Source: Phenylobacterium aquaticum (lineage in GTDB: Bacteria > Pseudomonadota > Alphaproteobacteria > Caulobacterales > Caulobacteraceae). From it: 25,673 nt of DNA. Positions 6,861 through 16,150 of this stretch are shown here, in pieces. Each line of letters begins with the position of its first letter. The stretch's first letter is position 1. The stretch spans positions 1 to 25,673 of the forward strand of contig NZ_CANCLE010000046.1 in the NCBI RefSeq assembly GCF_947378715.1, in the 5' to 3' direction. Position numbers and translations under genes: made by a program. The notes below the pieces were generated by a model. That model searched no databases. It was not told the DNA's origin and worked only from the letters and a program-made list of their open reading frames with translations.

Positions 6861-8020
6861 AGCACGCCGTCCAGATCGAGGTTCTTCGCGAACTGCTGTC
6901 CCAGCTCGACGCCGGGGTGAACGCCGACGCCGGCGGCGTGATGAGTTGTCCGGCCAGCACCTATACCTGCCCGGACCTCGCGGCGCGGGAGTGGGAGACC
7001 TTCTTCCGGGGCCATGCCCAGATCGTCGGCATGAGCGGCGACCTGCCCGGCCCTGGAACCTTCATCACCTCCAACGACCTGGGCATGCCGATCCTGGTGA
7101 CCCGGGACAGGACCGGCCAGGTCCACGCCTTCCTCAACTCCTGCCGCCATCGCGGGCCGATGGTGGAACAGGCGCGGCGGGGCCAGAAGTCGCGCTTCTC
7201 CTGCCCCTTCCACGCCTGGACCTATGACAATGCTGGCGCCCTGATCGGCGTGCCGCAGGAGGCGCAGTTCGGCGCCATCGACAAGGCCTGCCTGGGGCTG
7301 ATCGAGCTGCCGGCCGCCGAGAAATACGGGGTCCTGCTGGTCCATCCAGACCCCAAGGGCGTCATCGACATCGACCGGCTGTTCCAGGGCGTCGCCGAGG
7401 ACCTCGAGCACTGGGACTGGGGCCGCTATGTGCTGGCCCACGAGCAGACTCTCGACATGAACCTGAACTGGAAGCTGGCCACCGACACCTTCGGCGAGAC
7501 CTATCACTTCAAGCGCCTGCACAAGGACACGCTGGCCAACAACTTCCACGGCGACGTCCTGTCCTACCGCGCCTATGAGCGGAACCACCGGATGATCCTG
7601 TGCCTGAGGGGCATAGACGAGCTGCGCGGCCAGCCCGAGAGCGCCTGGCGCATCGAGCAGGGCGGATTCCCGGTCTATTTCCTGTTCCCGAACACGGTGA
7701 TCAATGTCGGCGACCGCCGCATCGCGGTGGTGCGGGTCTATCCGGACCCCAAGAACCCCGGGCGGTCGATCTCGCACATCAGCTATTATTTCGACGCCGA
7801 GGTCCTGGCCGAGAACCCCGGGTTCGCCCAGCTGTTCGCCGAGGGCTTCACCCGCGTGGTGGCGAACGAGGACTATGCGACGGCGGAGACCACCCAGCGC
7901 GCCCTGGAGGCCGGGCTGCAGGACCAGCTGCTGTTCGGTCGTAACGAGCCGCCGCTCCACCATTATCACAACACGTTCCGGCGCGAGCTGGGGATGGAGC
8001 CCCTTCCCGTGCGGCCTTGA
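6857..8020 (+). CDS. Rieske non-heme iron ring-hydroxylating oxygenase, alpha-type subunit
   Basis: A 387-residue oxygenase. The Rieske [2Fe-2S] ligands are C96-x-H98 and C116-x2-H119, spaced by 17 residues as usual (CRHRG ... CPFHAWTY). The catalytic iron site is H217 and H222 in GETYHFKRLH, with D339 as the probable third ligand. The residue expected to bridge the two centres is glutamate (E214) rather than the common aspartate, as in the carnitine oxygenase CntA. Such enzymes hydroxylate or demethylate aromatic or quaternary-amine substrates using electrons from a reductase. No reductase, ferredoxin or beta subunit is nearby. The ATG overlaps the tetR stop by 4 nt. Substrate unknown. Confidence 0.9.
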   Translation: MKHAVQIEVLRELLSQLDAGVNADAGGVMSCPASTYTCPDLAAREWETFFRGHAQIVGMSGDLPGPGTFITSNDLGMPILVTRDRTGQVHAFLNSCRHRGPMVEQARRGQKSRFSCPFHAWTYDNAGALIGVPQEAQFGAIDKACLGLIELPAAEKYGVLLVHPDPKGVIDIDRLFQGVAEDLEHWDWGRYVLAHEQTLDMNLNWKLATDTFGETYHFKRLHKDTLANNFHGDVLSYRAYERNHRMILCLRGIDELRGQPESAWRIEQGGFPVYFLFPNTVINVGDRRIAVVRVYPDPKNPGRSISHISYYFDAEVLAENPGFAQLFAEGFTRVVANEDYATAETTQRALEAGLQDQLLFGRNEPPLHHYHNTFRRELGMEPLPVRP

Positions 8021-8065
8021 TCGCGGCCCTGGCGCGGAGGCCTGTCGGGGGGCTAGGCTCACGCC

Positions 8066-8833
8066 ATGTCCAAGACCAAGTCCGACGGCGACCTCAACGA
8101 TCTCGAACAGGCCCAGCTCGCCCTGGTCCATGCCCAGCAGCGGGCGATGGAGAGCGGCCAGAAGGTGCTGATCATCTTCGAGGGCCGCGACGCGGCGGGC
8201 AAGGACGGCACCATCCGCCGGCTGGTCGAACATCTGTCGGTGCGGGCCACCCGGGTCATCGCCCTGCCCAAGCCCTCCGACCGCGAGCGGGGGCAATGGT
8301 ACTTCCAGCGCTATGTCCGCCACCTGCCGGCCGGGGGCGAGATCGTGATCTTCAACCGCTCCTGGTACAATCGCGGCGGGGTCGAGCCGGTCATGGGCTT
8401 CTGCACGCCCGAGGAGCACGAAAGCTTCCTGCGCGACGTCACCACCTTCGAGGCGATGCTGGTGGAGAGCGGCGTCTGCCTGATCAAGCTGTGGCTCGAC
8501 GTCTCCAGGAAGGAGCAGGCCAAGCGGCTGAAGGAACGCCACACCGATCCGCTGAAGGTGCTGAAGTCCAGCCCCCTGGACGACGCCGCCCAGGACCGCT
8601 GGGACGCCTATAGCCAGGCCCGCGACGAGATGCTGAGGCGCACCCACGCCCCGCGCAGCCCCTGGGTCTGCGTGCGCAATGACGACAAGGAGGCCGGCCG
8701 GCTGAGCGTGCTGCGCCACCTGGTCAACGCCATAGCCCCCAAGGACATCGCCAAGACCGTCAAGAACCCCGATCCGGAGTTCGTCTTCCCCTTCGAGATC
8801 GAGGCCCTGACCGACGGTCGGCTCGAGCGCTGA
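8066..8833 (+). CDS. ppk2: Polyphosphate kinase 2 (PPK2, single-domain)
   Basis: A 255-residue P-loop kinase that transfers phosphate between polyphosphate and nucleoside diphosphates. The Walker A loop is EGRDAAGKDG (about residues 39-48) and the Walker B region is IVIFNRSWYNRGGVEPVMGF (about 93-112). Lid-region arginines and lysines follow (SRKEQAKRLKERHTDPLK). The GGVEPVMGF form and single-domain length suggest class I, which usually favours making ATP or GTP from polyphosphate, but class cannot be proved by eye. Forty-five bases separate it from the Rieske gene, and the glycosylase-like gene starts 4 nt after its stop, so the latter two are probably one transcript. Confidence 0.93.
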   Translation: MSKTKSDGDLNDLEQAQLALVHAQQRAMESGQKVLIIFEGRDAAGKDGTIRRLVEHLSVRATRVIALPKPSDRERGQWYFQRYVRHLPAGGEIVIFNRSWYNRGGVEPVMGFCTPEEHESFLRDVTTFEAMLVESGVCLIKLWLDVSRKEQAKRLKERHTDPLKVLKSSPLDDAAQDRWDAYSQARDEMLRRTHAPRSPWVCVRNDDKEAGRLSVLRHLVNAIAPKDIAKTVKNPDPEFVFPFEIEALTDGRLER

Positions 8834-8837
8834 CCCC

Positions 8838-10040
8838 ATGAGCGAAACCCTCAGCGCCAAGGCGGCGCGGCGCATCGCGCTGGCCGCCCAGGGCTTCGCG
8901 GAGCCGCGGCCCACCGAGGCCGGTCGCCGCCACCTGCTGAAGACCGTCGCGCGGCTGGGCCTGCTGCAGATCGATTCGGTGAACGTGGTCTCGCGCACCC
9001 ACTATCTGCCGCTGTTCTCCCGGCTGGGCGCCTATCCGCGCCAGCTGCTGGAGGCGGTCGCCTGGGGGCCGAAGCCCGATCTGTTCGAATACTGGATGCA
9101 CGAGGCCTCGCTGGCCCCTCACGCCGTGCAGCCGCTGATGCGCTGGCGGATGGAGGACGCGGCTGAGGGCGTGGGCGTCTGGAAGGGCGTCGCCCGCTTC
9201 CTGCGCAGCCATGAGGATTTCATCAACCGGGCGCTGGACGAGATCGCCCGGCGCGGCCCGATCTCGGCCTCGGAGCTGGAGATCGGCGCCAAGGGGGCCG
9301 GCGGCTGGTGGGGCTGGAGCGAAGGCAAGCGGGCGCTCGAATGCCTGTTCTGGACCGGCCAGCTGACCACCGCCACCCGCCGGGGGACCTTCGAACGGGT
9401 CTATGGCCTGCCCGACAAGATCCATCCCAAGGCGGTGCGCGAGGCGCCGACGCCGGATCGCGCCTCGGCGCAACGCCAGCTGATCCGCATCGCCGCCAGG
9501 GCCCAGGGCGTGGCCACGGAACCGGACCTGCGCGACTATTTCCGCATGCCGCCCGCCGACTCCAAGGCCCGCCTCGCCGAGCTGGTCGAGGCCGGGGAGC
9601 TGACCCCGGTGAAGGTCGAGGGCTGGGACCGTCCCGCCTATCTGGACCCCGAAGCGCGGCGGCCCCGCAAGATCGAGGCCCGGGCCCTGCTCTCGCCCTT
9701 CGACAACCTGATCTGGTTCCGCGAACGCACCGAGCGGATCTTCGGCATGCGCCTGCGGCTGGAGATCTACACCCCGGCCCACAAGCGCACCCACGGCTAC
9801 TACGTCCTGCCCTTCCTGGAGGGCGAGGCCCTGACCGCCCGGGTCGACCTCAAGGCCGAGCGCAAGGCCGGGGTGCTGGTGGTCCAGGCCGCCCATGCCG
9901 AGCCCGACGCCAGCCCCGAGACCGCCCCGGCCCTCGCCGCCGAACTGCGGCTGATGGCCGGCTGGCTCGGCCTGTCGGACGTCCGGGTCGAGCCCAAGGG
10001 CGATCTGGCCCCGGCGCTTTCGCACGCCCTGGACCGGTGA
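8838..10040 (+). CDS. Winged-helix DNA glycosylase-like protein (HTH_42, AlkX/YcaQ-like)
   Basis: A 400-residue protein of the HTH_42 (PF06224) family, whose members AlkZ and YcaQ/AlkX excise bulky alkylated bases and unhook DNA interstrand crosslinks. The signature near the N-terminus is LLQIDSVNVVSRTHYLPLFSRLG. The Q44-I45-D46 triplet matches the Gln-hydrophobic-Asp catalytic motif attributed to the AlkX branch rather than the Q-x-Q of AlkZ. Further family segments are ARALLSPFDNLIWFRERTERIFG and YYVLPFLEGEALTARVDLKAER. It starts 4 nt after the ppk2 stop. Family assignment is strong; glycosylase activity is inferred from the motif. Confidence 0.85.
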   Translation: MSETLSAKAARRIALAAQGFAEPRPTEAGRRHLLKTVARLGLLQIDSVNVVSRTHYLPLFSRLGAYPRQLLEAVAWGPKPDLFEYWMHEASLAPHAVQPLMRWRMEDAAEGVGVWKGVARFLRSHEDFINRALDEIARRGPISASELEIGAKGAGGWWGWSEGKRALECLFWTGQLTTATRRGTFERVYGLPDKIHPKAVREAPTPDRASAQRQLIRIAARAQGVATEPDLRDYFRMPPADSKARLAELVEAGELTPVKVEGWDRPAYLDPEARRPRKIEARALLSPFDNLIWFRERTERIFGMRLRLEIYTPAHKRTHGYYVLPFLEGEALTARVDLKAERKAGVLVVQAAHAEPDASPETAPALAAELRLMAGWLGLSDVRVEPKGDLAPALSHALDR

Positions 10041-10055
10041 ATTCCACACATTGCC

Positions 10056-10086
10056 CGTCATGGCCGGGGGTATCCCCGCCATGACG
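10056..10086. repeat. REP-like palindrome / possible bidirectional terminator
   Basis: A 9-bp arm (10056-10064) pairs perfectly with 10078-10086. After one unpaired C, GGGG (10066-10069) pairs with CCCC (10074-10077), leaving a GTAT loop. It fills the gap between two convergent genes and ends directly before the minus-strand stop codon. The CGTCATGGCCGGG arm resembles dispersed intergenic palindromes common in alphaproteobacteria. No T tract follows on either strand. Confidence 0.55.
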
Positions 10087-10905
10087 TCAGGATAGGGGGG
10101 GCGCGCCCTTCGGGGTCATCACCAGCCAGGGGGTCGGGCCGGCGCGGAATTCCCAGACCGCCAGCAGCTGGTCCAGGTGGCTCATGCCCCGCATGGCCTC
10201 GGGCAGGATCTGCGGCTTGGGGCCGGGATCGACCTGGAGAATGTCATGGGTGGCCGCGAAGCGTTCCCGCACCCGCGCCTGCACTCCCGGGCGGATCAGG
10301 TCATGGGTCTCGACGATCAGGCTCATGCCGGCCAGGGCCGGGGCGAGGTCCGGGCGCAGCAGCTCATCCTCGGCGCCCTCGACGTCCATGATCACCAGGC
10401 AGCGGCGATCGGCGAACCGCTGGAACGCCTCGGGACGGAAGTCGCCGGCGACCTCGACCCGCTCGGCGACGTCGTTCAGCGCGGCCATGGCCCCGCAGGC
10501 CTTCAGCGCCGCGGCGTCGCGGTCGAAGGCGTAGATCGCCGCCTGGGGCAGCAGCCGGGCCAGGCCCACCGCGTAATAGCCCTCGGCGCAGCCGACATCG
10601 ATCACGCAGTCGACGCCCTGGGCCGCCAGGGCGGCGATATGGGGGTGAAGCTCGCTCTCATAGGTGCCGAGCAGGCGCGGGGCCAGGGCGCCCTCGGTGC
10701 TCTGGGCGACATAGGTCATGCCCTCGAACGGTCCGGCCAGGACCCGCGACCCCAGCCGCCGCACGATGAAGTCAGCGATCATCCGGGACCGCCAGATCGC
10801 CAGCACCTTGAGGCCCATCTGGGCGTCGTCTGGCGTGGCCATGTGACCTGGCCCCGCCAGCCGGGCGCGGAACCAATCCGACAGATTTTCCAGATAGCTC
10901 GCCAA
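10087..10905 (-). CDS. FkbM-like SAM-dependent methyltransferase
   Basis: A 272-residue class I methyltransferase fold. Motif I is VIDVGCAEGYYAVGLARL (about residues 101-118), the acidic ribose-binding residue is D128 in YAFDRD, and the later strand reads VIMDVEGAEDELL (about 171-183), followed by LIVETHDL. The xDVEGAE form is typical of the FkbM family, which O-methylates sugars or polyketides in some bacteria. The N-terminal 80 residues are not recognised. It is on the same strand as the ABC exporters and 69 nt downstream of them, so it may share their transcript, though nothing shows a joint role. The substrate is unknown. Confidence 0.8.
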   Translation of the reverse strand: MASYLENLSDWFRARLAGPGHMATPDDAQMGLKVLAIWRSRMIADFIVRRLGSRVLAGPFEGMTYVAQSTEGALAPRLLGTYESELHPHIAALAAQGVDCVIDVGCAEGYYAVGLARLLPQAAIYAFDRDAAALKACGAMAALNDVAERVEVAGDFRPEAFQRFADRRCLVIMDVEGAEDELLRPDLAPALAGMSLIVETHDLIRPGVQARVRERFAATHDILQVDPGPKPQILPEAMRGMSHLDQLLAVWEFRAGPTPWLVMTPKGAPPLS

Positions 10906-10974
10906 GCGGTCGGCCTCGACCGGCCCCGGATCACAGGACCGGGCGCCGCCTGAGAGTCCAAAAGCTTCAGCCTG

Positions 10975-12758
<1,784 letters not shown>

Positions 12759-12762
<4 letters not shown>

Positions 12763-14546
12763 GCGAAGGCCTCCGTCACCGCATGCAGCCGGGCATAGGC
12801 CCCGCCGCGCTTCACCAGCTCCAGATGCCGCCCCTCCTCGACGATCCGGCCGTCCTCGAAGACCAGGATGCGGTCGGCGTGGCGGATGGTCGACAGCCGG
12901 TGGGCGATGACCACCGTGGTCCGGGCGGTCATAAGTTCCTCCATCGCCGCCTGGACCTGGCGCTCGGTCTCCACGTCCAGCGACGAGGTCGCCTCGTCCA
13001 GCACCAGGATCGGGGCGTCGGCCAGGAAGGCGCGAGCGATGGCCACCCTTTGCCGCTCGCCGCCGGACAGCTTCACCCCGCGCTCGCCGACCATGGTGTC
13101 GTAGCCGCCGGGCAGGCGGGTGATGAAGTCGTGGGCCCGGGCCCGCTGGGCGGCGGCGATGATCTCGTCCAGCGTGGCGCCGGGCCGCGCATAGGCGATG
13201 TTCTCCGCGATCGAGCGGTGGAACAGGGCCGGGTCCTGCGGCACCACGGCGATGGCGCGGCGCAGCGACTCCTGGGTGACCTGGGCGACGTTCTGGCCGT
13301 CGATCAGGATGCGCCCCTCCTGGACGTCATAGAGCCGCTGGACCAGCTTGACGAAGGTCGACTTGCCGGCCCCCGTCGGCCCGACCAGGGCCACCCGCTC
13401 GCCCGGCGCTATGGCCAGGGAAAAGTTCTCGTAGAGCGGATAGGTCTGGCGCTCATAGCCGAAGGTGACGTGGTCGAAGACCACCGCCCCGGCCGTCGGC
13501 CGCAGCGGCCGGGCGCCGGCCATGTCGCCCAGTTGCGGCTCGGCGCGCATGTAGCCGGCGACGTCGACCATGTCGTCGAGCCCCTTTTGCAGCATGCGCG
13601 TGTTCTCTGAGAAGGTCCGCATATAGCCGGCCATGACGATGAACGAGGTGACCGCGAAGGCCACGTCGCCCGGCGTCGCATGGCCCTTGACCCAGGCGTC
13701 GACCAGGAAGCCGGTCAGACCGGCCTGCAAGCCCACCAGCAGGATGTTCTGGCCGAAGCCGATGTCGTTGCCGCGCATCCAGGTTTTGGTCTGGGCCACG
13801 CGCCAGCGGTCGATATGGGCCTCGAACCGCTCGGCCTCGCGGCCCTCGGCGCCGAAGCTCTTGACCACGGGATTGGCCGAGATGGCGTCGGCCAGCGCCG
13901 CGCCTATGCCGGAATCCAGCCCGTTGGAGACCAGGTTGGCCGGCCGGTAATAGTGCTTCAGGGCCAGGACGTTATAGGCCGCGAACACCGCCGCCAGCAG
14001 GGCCACGAACACCCCGGCCAGCGGCCAGCGCAGGCCGATGGAGATCGACAGCCCGGCCAGCACCACGAAGGTCGGGATCAGACCCCACAGCAGGCCGTCG
14101 GAGGCGCTGTCATAGCCCCACATGGCGCGGCTGACCCGGCGCACGGTGGCGCCGGCGAAGTTCGAGGCGTGCCAGTCGGCCGAGAAGGCCTGCACCCGCC
14201 GGAACGCGCGGGTGACGATCCTGGCCATGATCTGGGTGTAATAGGCGTTGGACAGCCGGAACATGTTCAGCCGCATCATGTAGAAGGCCAGATACAGCCC
14301 CGACAGCGTCGCCCAGGCGATCCAGGCGACGTCGGCCCGCCGCACGGGCGCGGAGACGGCGTTGACCAGGCCGCGCGTGGCCCAGGGGATCGACAGGTCG
14401 CAGAAGGTCGCGCCCAGCAGCAGGGCGAACATGGCCAGGAACCGGCCACGGTCCTCCATCCAGTGACGCCACATGAAGCCCAGCACCTGAGTATTGCTGA
14501 GGTCGCGGGGCCGATTGTCGTCCTCGTCGTCGGTGAAGTCAGTCAT
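12759..14546 (-). CDS. ABC exporter half-transporter, first of tandem pair
   Basis: A second 595-residue exporter half-transporter that aligns with its downstream neighbour from end to end without needing a gap. Shared unusual stretches include FSADWH (near residue 121), VRRxSRAMWGYD and VGLQAGLTG. Walker A is GPTGAGKS (389-396), signature LSGGE, Walker B ILVLDEATSSLD, and switch histidine IAHR; all are consensus, so neither partner carries the degenerate site common in heterodimeric exporters. Both proteins begin with an acidic, asparagine-containing cytoplasmic tail (MTDFTDDEDDNR). The ATG (14544-14546) overlaps the end of a small ORF by 8 nt. Co-translation with the downstream gene suggests a heterodimer. 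Expression is probably governed by the long leader at 14779-15052. Confidence 0.93.
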
Positions 14547-14778
14547 TGGCGGCCTCGCAATCCGCCGGATGGCGGGCCTGGCGCAGGGCCATGGCGACGG
14601 GGATGGGCCGGTCGCGCCGGCGGCTCCAGGGTGGGTTCAGCCCGAACAGCAGCTCGGCCAGGACCAGGCCCAGCCAGGCGGCGCTGGAAACCGAATCCCT
14701 GGGCCAACTTCGCCAGAAAAGTTCGAGTCGCTCGGCCTCGGCGCGATCGCGCCGGGACTCATACGGAGGGTGAAACAT
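14539..14778 (-). CDS. Small hypothetical ORF overlapping the exporter start
   Basis: A 79-codon frame ending with a TGA that overlaps the exporter ATG by 8 nt. The protein is rich in arginine and glutamate at the start, has one short hydrophobic patch (AAWLGLVLAELLFGL, about residues 33-47) and no recognised family. No good Shine-Dalgarno precedes its ATG; instead a 7-bp hairpin (14784-14817) ends five bases upstream. It might serve to deliver ribosomes to the exporter start, or may not be translated at all. The same frame stays open upstream to the stop codon of the leader ORF. Confidence 0.4.
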   Translation of the reverse strand: MFHPPYESRRDRAEAERLELFWRSWPRDSVSSAAWLGLVLAELLFGLNPPWSRRRDRPIPVAMALRQARHPADCEAAND

Positions 14779-14783
14779 TGCAG

Positions 14784-14817
14784 GCGTCCGAAAGGAAGAG
14801 CAGGCCCCGGCGGACGC
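14784..14817 (-). promoter_or_regulatory. Hairpin directly before the 79-codon ORF
   Basis: GCGTCCG (14784-14790) pairs perfectly with CGGACGC (14811-14817) around a 20-nt loop that is pyrimidine-rich in its second half in the minus-strand RNA. It ends five bases before the ATG at 14778 and could limit ribosome access. No T tract follows. Confidence 0.4.
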
Positions 14818-14890
14818 GCAGATCAGGCGTCGGGTCGAGGCGGAATGGGCGAGGATCGCGCGAGAGCCGGCGAGGCCGGCGGAGCTGCGA

Positions 14891-14957
14891 TGACTTGGAA
14901 AGACCCTAGATCGAAGGTCCGGTCAGCAACCGGACGGTCGGGTCTTTCCAAAGGTCA
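14891..14957 (-). ncRNA. Two-tier leader hairpin upstream of the ABC exporters (candidate attenuator)
   Basis: The outer stem is 12 bp and perfect (14895-14906 with 14940-14951), extended by four more pairs (14891-14894 with 14954-14957) across a 2-nt bulge. After an asymmetric internal loop (10 nt and 4 nt) comes a 7-bp inner stem (14917-14923 with 14929-14935) closing the loop 14924-14928. In the minus-strand RNA the 5' arms of both stems are codons of the leader ORF, and its UGA occupies the loop junction (14925-14923). A ribosome finishing the leader ORF would therefore open the whole structure. No U tract follows on either strand, so it is not an ordinary intrinsic terminator. Confidence 0.65.
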
Positions 14958-15015
14958 CAAGGACAGCTGAGGCGACACGGCGAGGGGCGCGCGAATGCGA
15001 TGCGATGGATGCCAT
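14923..15015 (-). CDS. Putative 30-residue leader peptide of the ABC exporter operon
   Basis: ATG (15013-15015) to TGA (14923-14925) gives 30 residues, beginning MASIASHSRAPRRV and ending VTFGKTRPSGC. An unusually strong Shine-Dalgarno, AAGGGAGGG on the minus strand, ends 9 nt before the ATG, better than that of most full-length genes here. No amino acid is repeated in the way an amino-acid-biosynthesis attenuator would require. The last 12 codons form the 5' arms of the hairpin at 14891-14957. I infer a regulatory leader whose translation state sets the RNA fold. It could instead be a chance ORF in a structured 5' UTR. The peptide has no family I recognise. Confidence 0.55.
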   Translation of the reverse strand: MASIASHSRAPRRVASAVLVTFGKTRPSGC

Positions 15016-15058
15016 CTTTGCGAGCCCTCCCTTCAAGACTGGTCGCTGAGGAGTTGTG

Positions 15059-15087
15059 ACGCTAGGCGGCGCACCCCGATGCGTCAA
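15059..15087 (-). promoter_or_regulatory. Probable sigma-70-type promoter for the exporter leader
   Basis: On the minus strand TTGACG (15087-15082) and TAGCGT (15064-15059) are separated by 17 nt. TTGACG matches the -35 consensus reported for Caulobacter housekeeping promoters; the -10 is a partial match. Transcription would begin near 15052, leaving about 37 nt before the leader ORF. Confidence 0.5.
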
Positions 15088-15162
15088 CCGGGACCGTCAC
15101 GCCCCTGATACGCGAATTTTCGACTGCGGCGCCAAAGCCACGATCTGCTAAACGGCGAGGCC

Positions 15163-16113
15163 ATGACCGCCACATCGGCCCCCCTCCCCGACGCCGCGCC
15201 CTCGAACTGGGTCGACCGCCATGCGCCGGCAGGCCTGCGCCCCTGGCTGAAGCTTGGACGCTTCGACCGGCCGGCGGGAATCTGGCTGCTGATGCTGCCC
15301 GGCTGGCAGGGGATCGCGCTCGCCGCCGCCATCAAGGGTCAGTGGCCGAACCCGCTCTTGCTGTTCGAGGTGCTGCTCGGCGCCGCCCTGATGCGGGCGG
15401 CGGGCTGCGCCTATAACGACATCGTCGACCGCGACTTCGACGCCAAGGTGGCCCGCACCGCGATGCGGCCGATCCCGGCGGGCCAGATCAGCGTCAAGCA
15501 GGCCTGGGCCTTCGTCGCCGGCTGCTGCGCCCTGTCGCTGCTGATCCTGCTGACCATGCCCCTGATCGCCATCGGCCTGGGCGCCGGGTCGCTGCTGCTG
15601 GTGGGCGCCTATCCGTTCATGAAGCGGATCACTTGGTGGCCCCAGGCCTGGCTCGGCCTGACCTTCAACTGGGGCGCCCTGCTGGGCTATGCCGCCGCGA
15701 CCGGAACCCTCGGCTGGCCCCCGGCCCTGCTCTATGCCTCCGGCGTGTTCTGGACGCTGGGCTATGACACCATCTACGCGGTGCAGGACCTGGAGGACGA
15801 CGCGCTCGCAGGTGTGAAGTCCTCGGCCCTGCGGCTCGGCGCCGCTGCGCCCCAGGCGGTGCTCGGCTTCTATGTGGCGGCCTTCGTCCTGGCGCTCGCC
15901 GCCGCCTGGGTCGGCGGCTTGGGGCCATTGTTCCTGCCGCTGGCCGCCCTGTTCGGCGTCCACCTGTCGCGCCAGGCCGCCCACCTCGACATCACCGACG
16001 GGGCCGGGGCGCTCAAGCTCTTCCGGTCCAACAGCCTCGCTGGACTGATCCTGGCGCTGGCGCTCACCGCCGGCCTCTGGAAGGGCCCGGTCGAGGCGCT
16101 GGCGCGGTTGTGA
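15163..16113 (+). CDS. ubiA: 4-hydroxybenzoate polyprenyltransferase UbiA
   Basis: A 316-residue inner-membrane prenyltransferase that attaches the polyprenyl tail to 4-hydroxybenzoate in ubiquinone synthesis. The two aspartate motifs that bind magnesium-pyrophosphate are present: NDIVDRDFD (residues 85-93) and YDTIYAVQDLEDD (about 202-214). FDRPAGIWLLMLPGW near residue 34 is typical of UbiA rather than of heme O or chlorophyll synthases. About eight or nine hydrophobic segments alternate with these loops. The ATG at 15163 lies about 10 nt after GCTAAAC, which resembles a Caulobacter -10 element, so the mRNA leader may be very short. The window also contains ubiD, whose product acts on the UbiA product. 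Confidence 0.95.
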   Translation: MTATSAPLPDAAPSNWVDRHAPAGLRPWLKLGRFDRPAGIWLLMLPGWQGIALAAAIKGQWPNPLLLFEVLLGAALMRAAGCAYNDIVDRDFDAKVARTAMRPIPAGQISVKQAWAFVAGCCALSLLILLTMPLIAIGLGAGSLLLVGAYPFMKRITWWPQAWLGLTFNWGALLGYAAATGTLGWPPALLYASGVFWTLGYDTIYAVQDLEDDALAGVKSSALRLGAAAPQAVLGFYVAAFVLALAAAWVGGLGPLFLPLAALFGVHLSRQAAHLDITDGAGALKLFRSNSLAGLILALALTAGLWKGPVEALARL

Positions 16114-16150
16114 CCTCGGGGCAGGCTGTAAGGACGCCCGATAATGTGGC

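Larger units (their letters stand above)
14779..15162. other. 384-nt intergenic region: divergent promoters and exporter leader
   Basis: This is the only long stretch without a sizeable gene. Going from ubiA toward the exporters it holds a possible -10 element for ubiA (GCTAAAC, 15147-15153), a minus-strand promoter (15059-15087), a 30-codon leader ORF (15015-14923), the large two-tier hairpin (14891-14957), a small GCCGGC hairpin (14866-14880) and a hairpin before the 79-codon ORF (14784-14817). No Rfam class I can name fits it. Confidence 0.6.

Noticed and set aside
6776..8998. A 740-codon open frame on the minus strand across the Rieske, PPK2 and tetR genes
   Set aside because: It is antisense to well-supported genes, has no family motif, and its glycine/alanine/glutamine/histidine-rich composition is that of a shadow frame in high-GC DNA.
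14891..14957. The large leader hairpin as a normal Rho-independent terminator
   Set aside because: No run of U follows on either strand, and the 5' arm is inside an ORF with a strong ribosome site, which fits a regulatory leader better.
14890..14960. TGA at 14923-14925 as a selenocysteine codon with a SECIS hairpin
   Set aside because: The UGA lies in the hairpin loop rather than just upstream of the stem, and the frame after it shows no recognised protein.
15119..15153. Complete ubiA promoter
   Set aside because: GCTAAAC fits a -10 element, but no -35 lies at proper spacing (TTCGAC is about 23 nt away), so only the -10 is mentioned.
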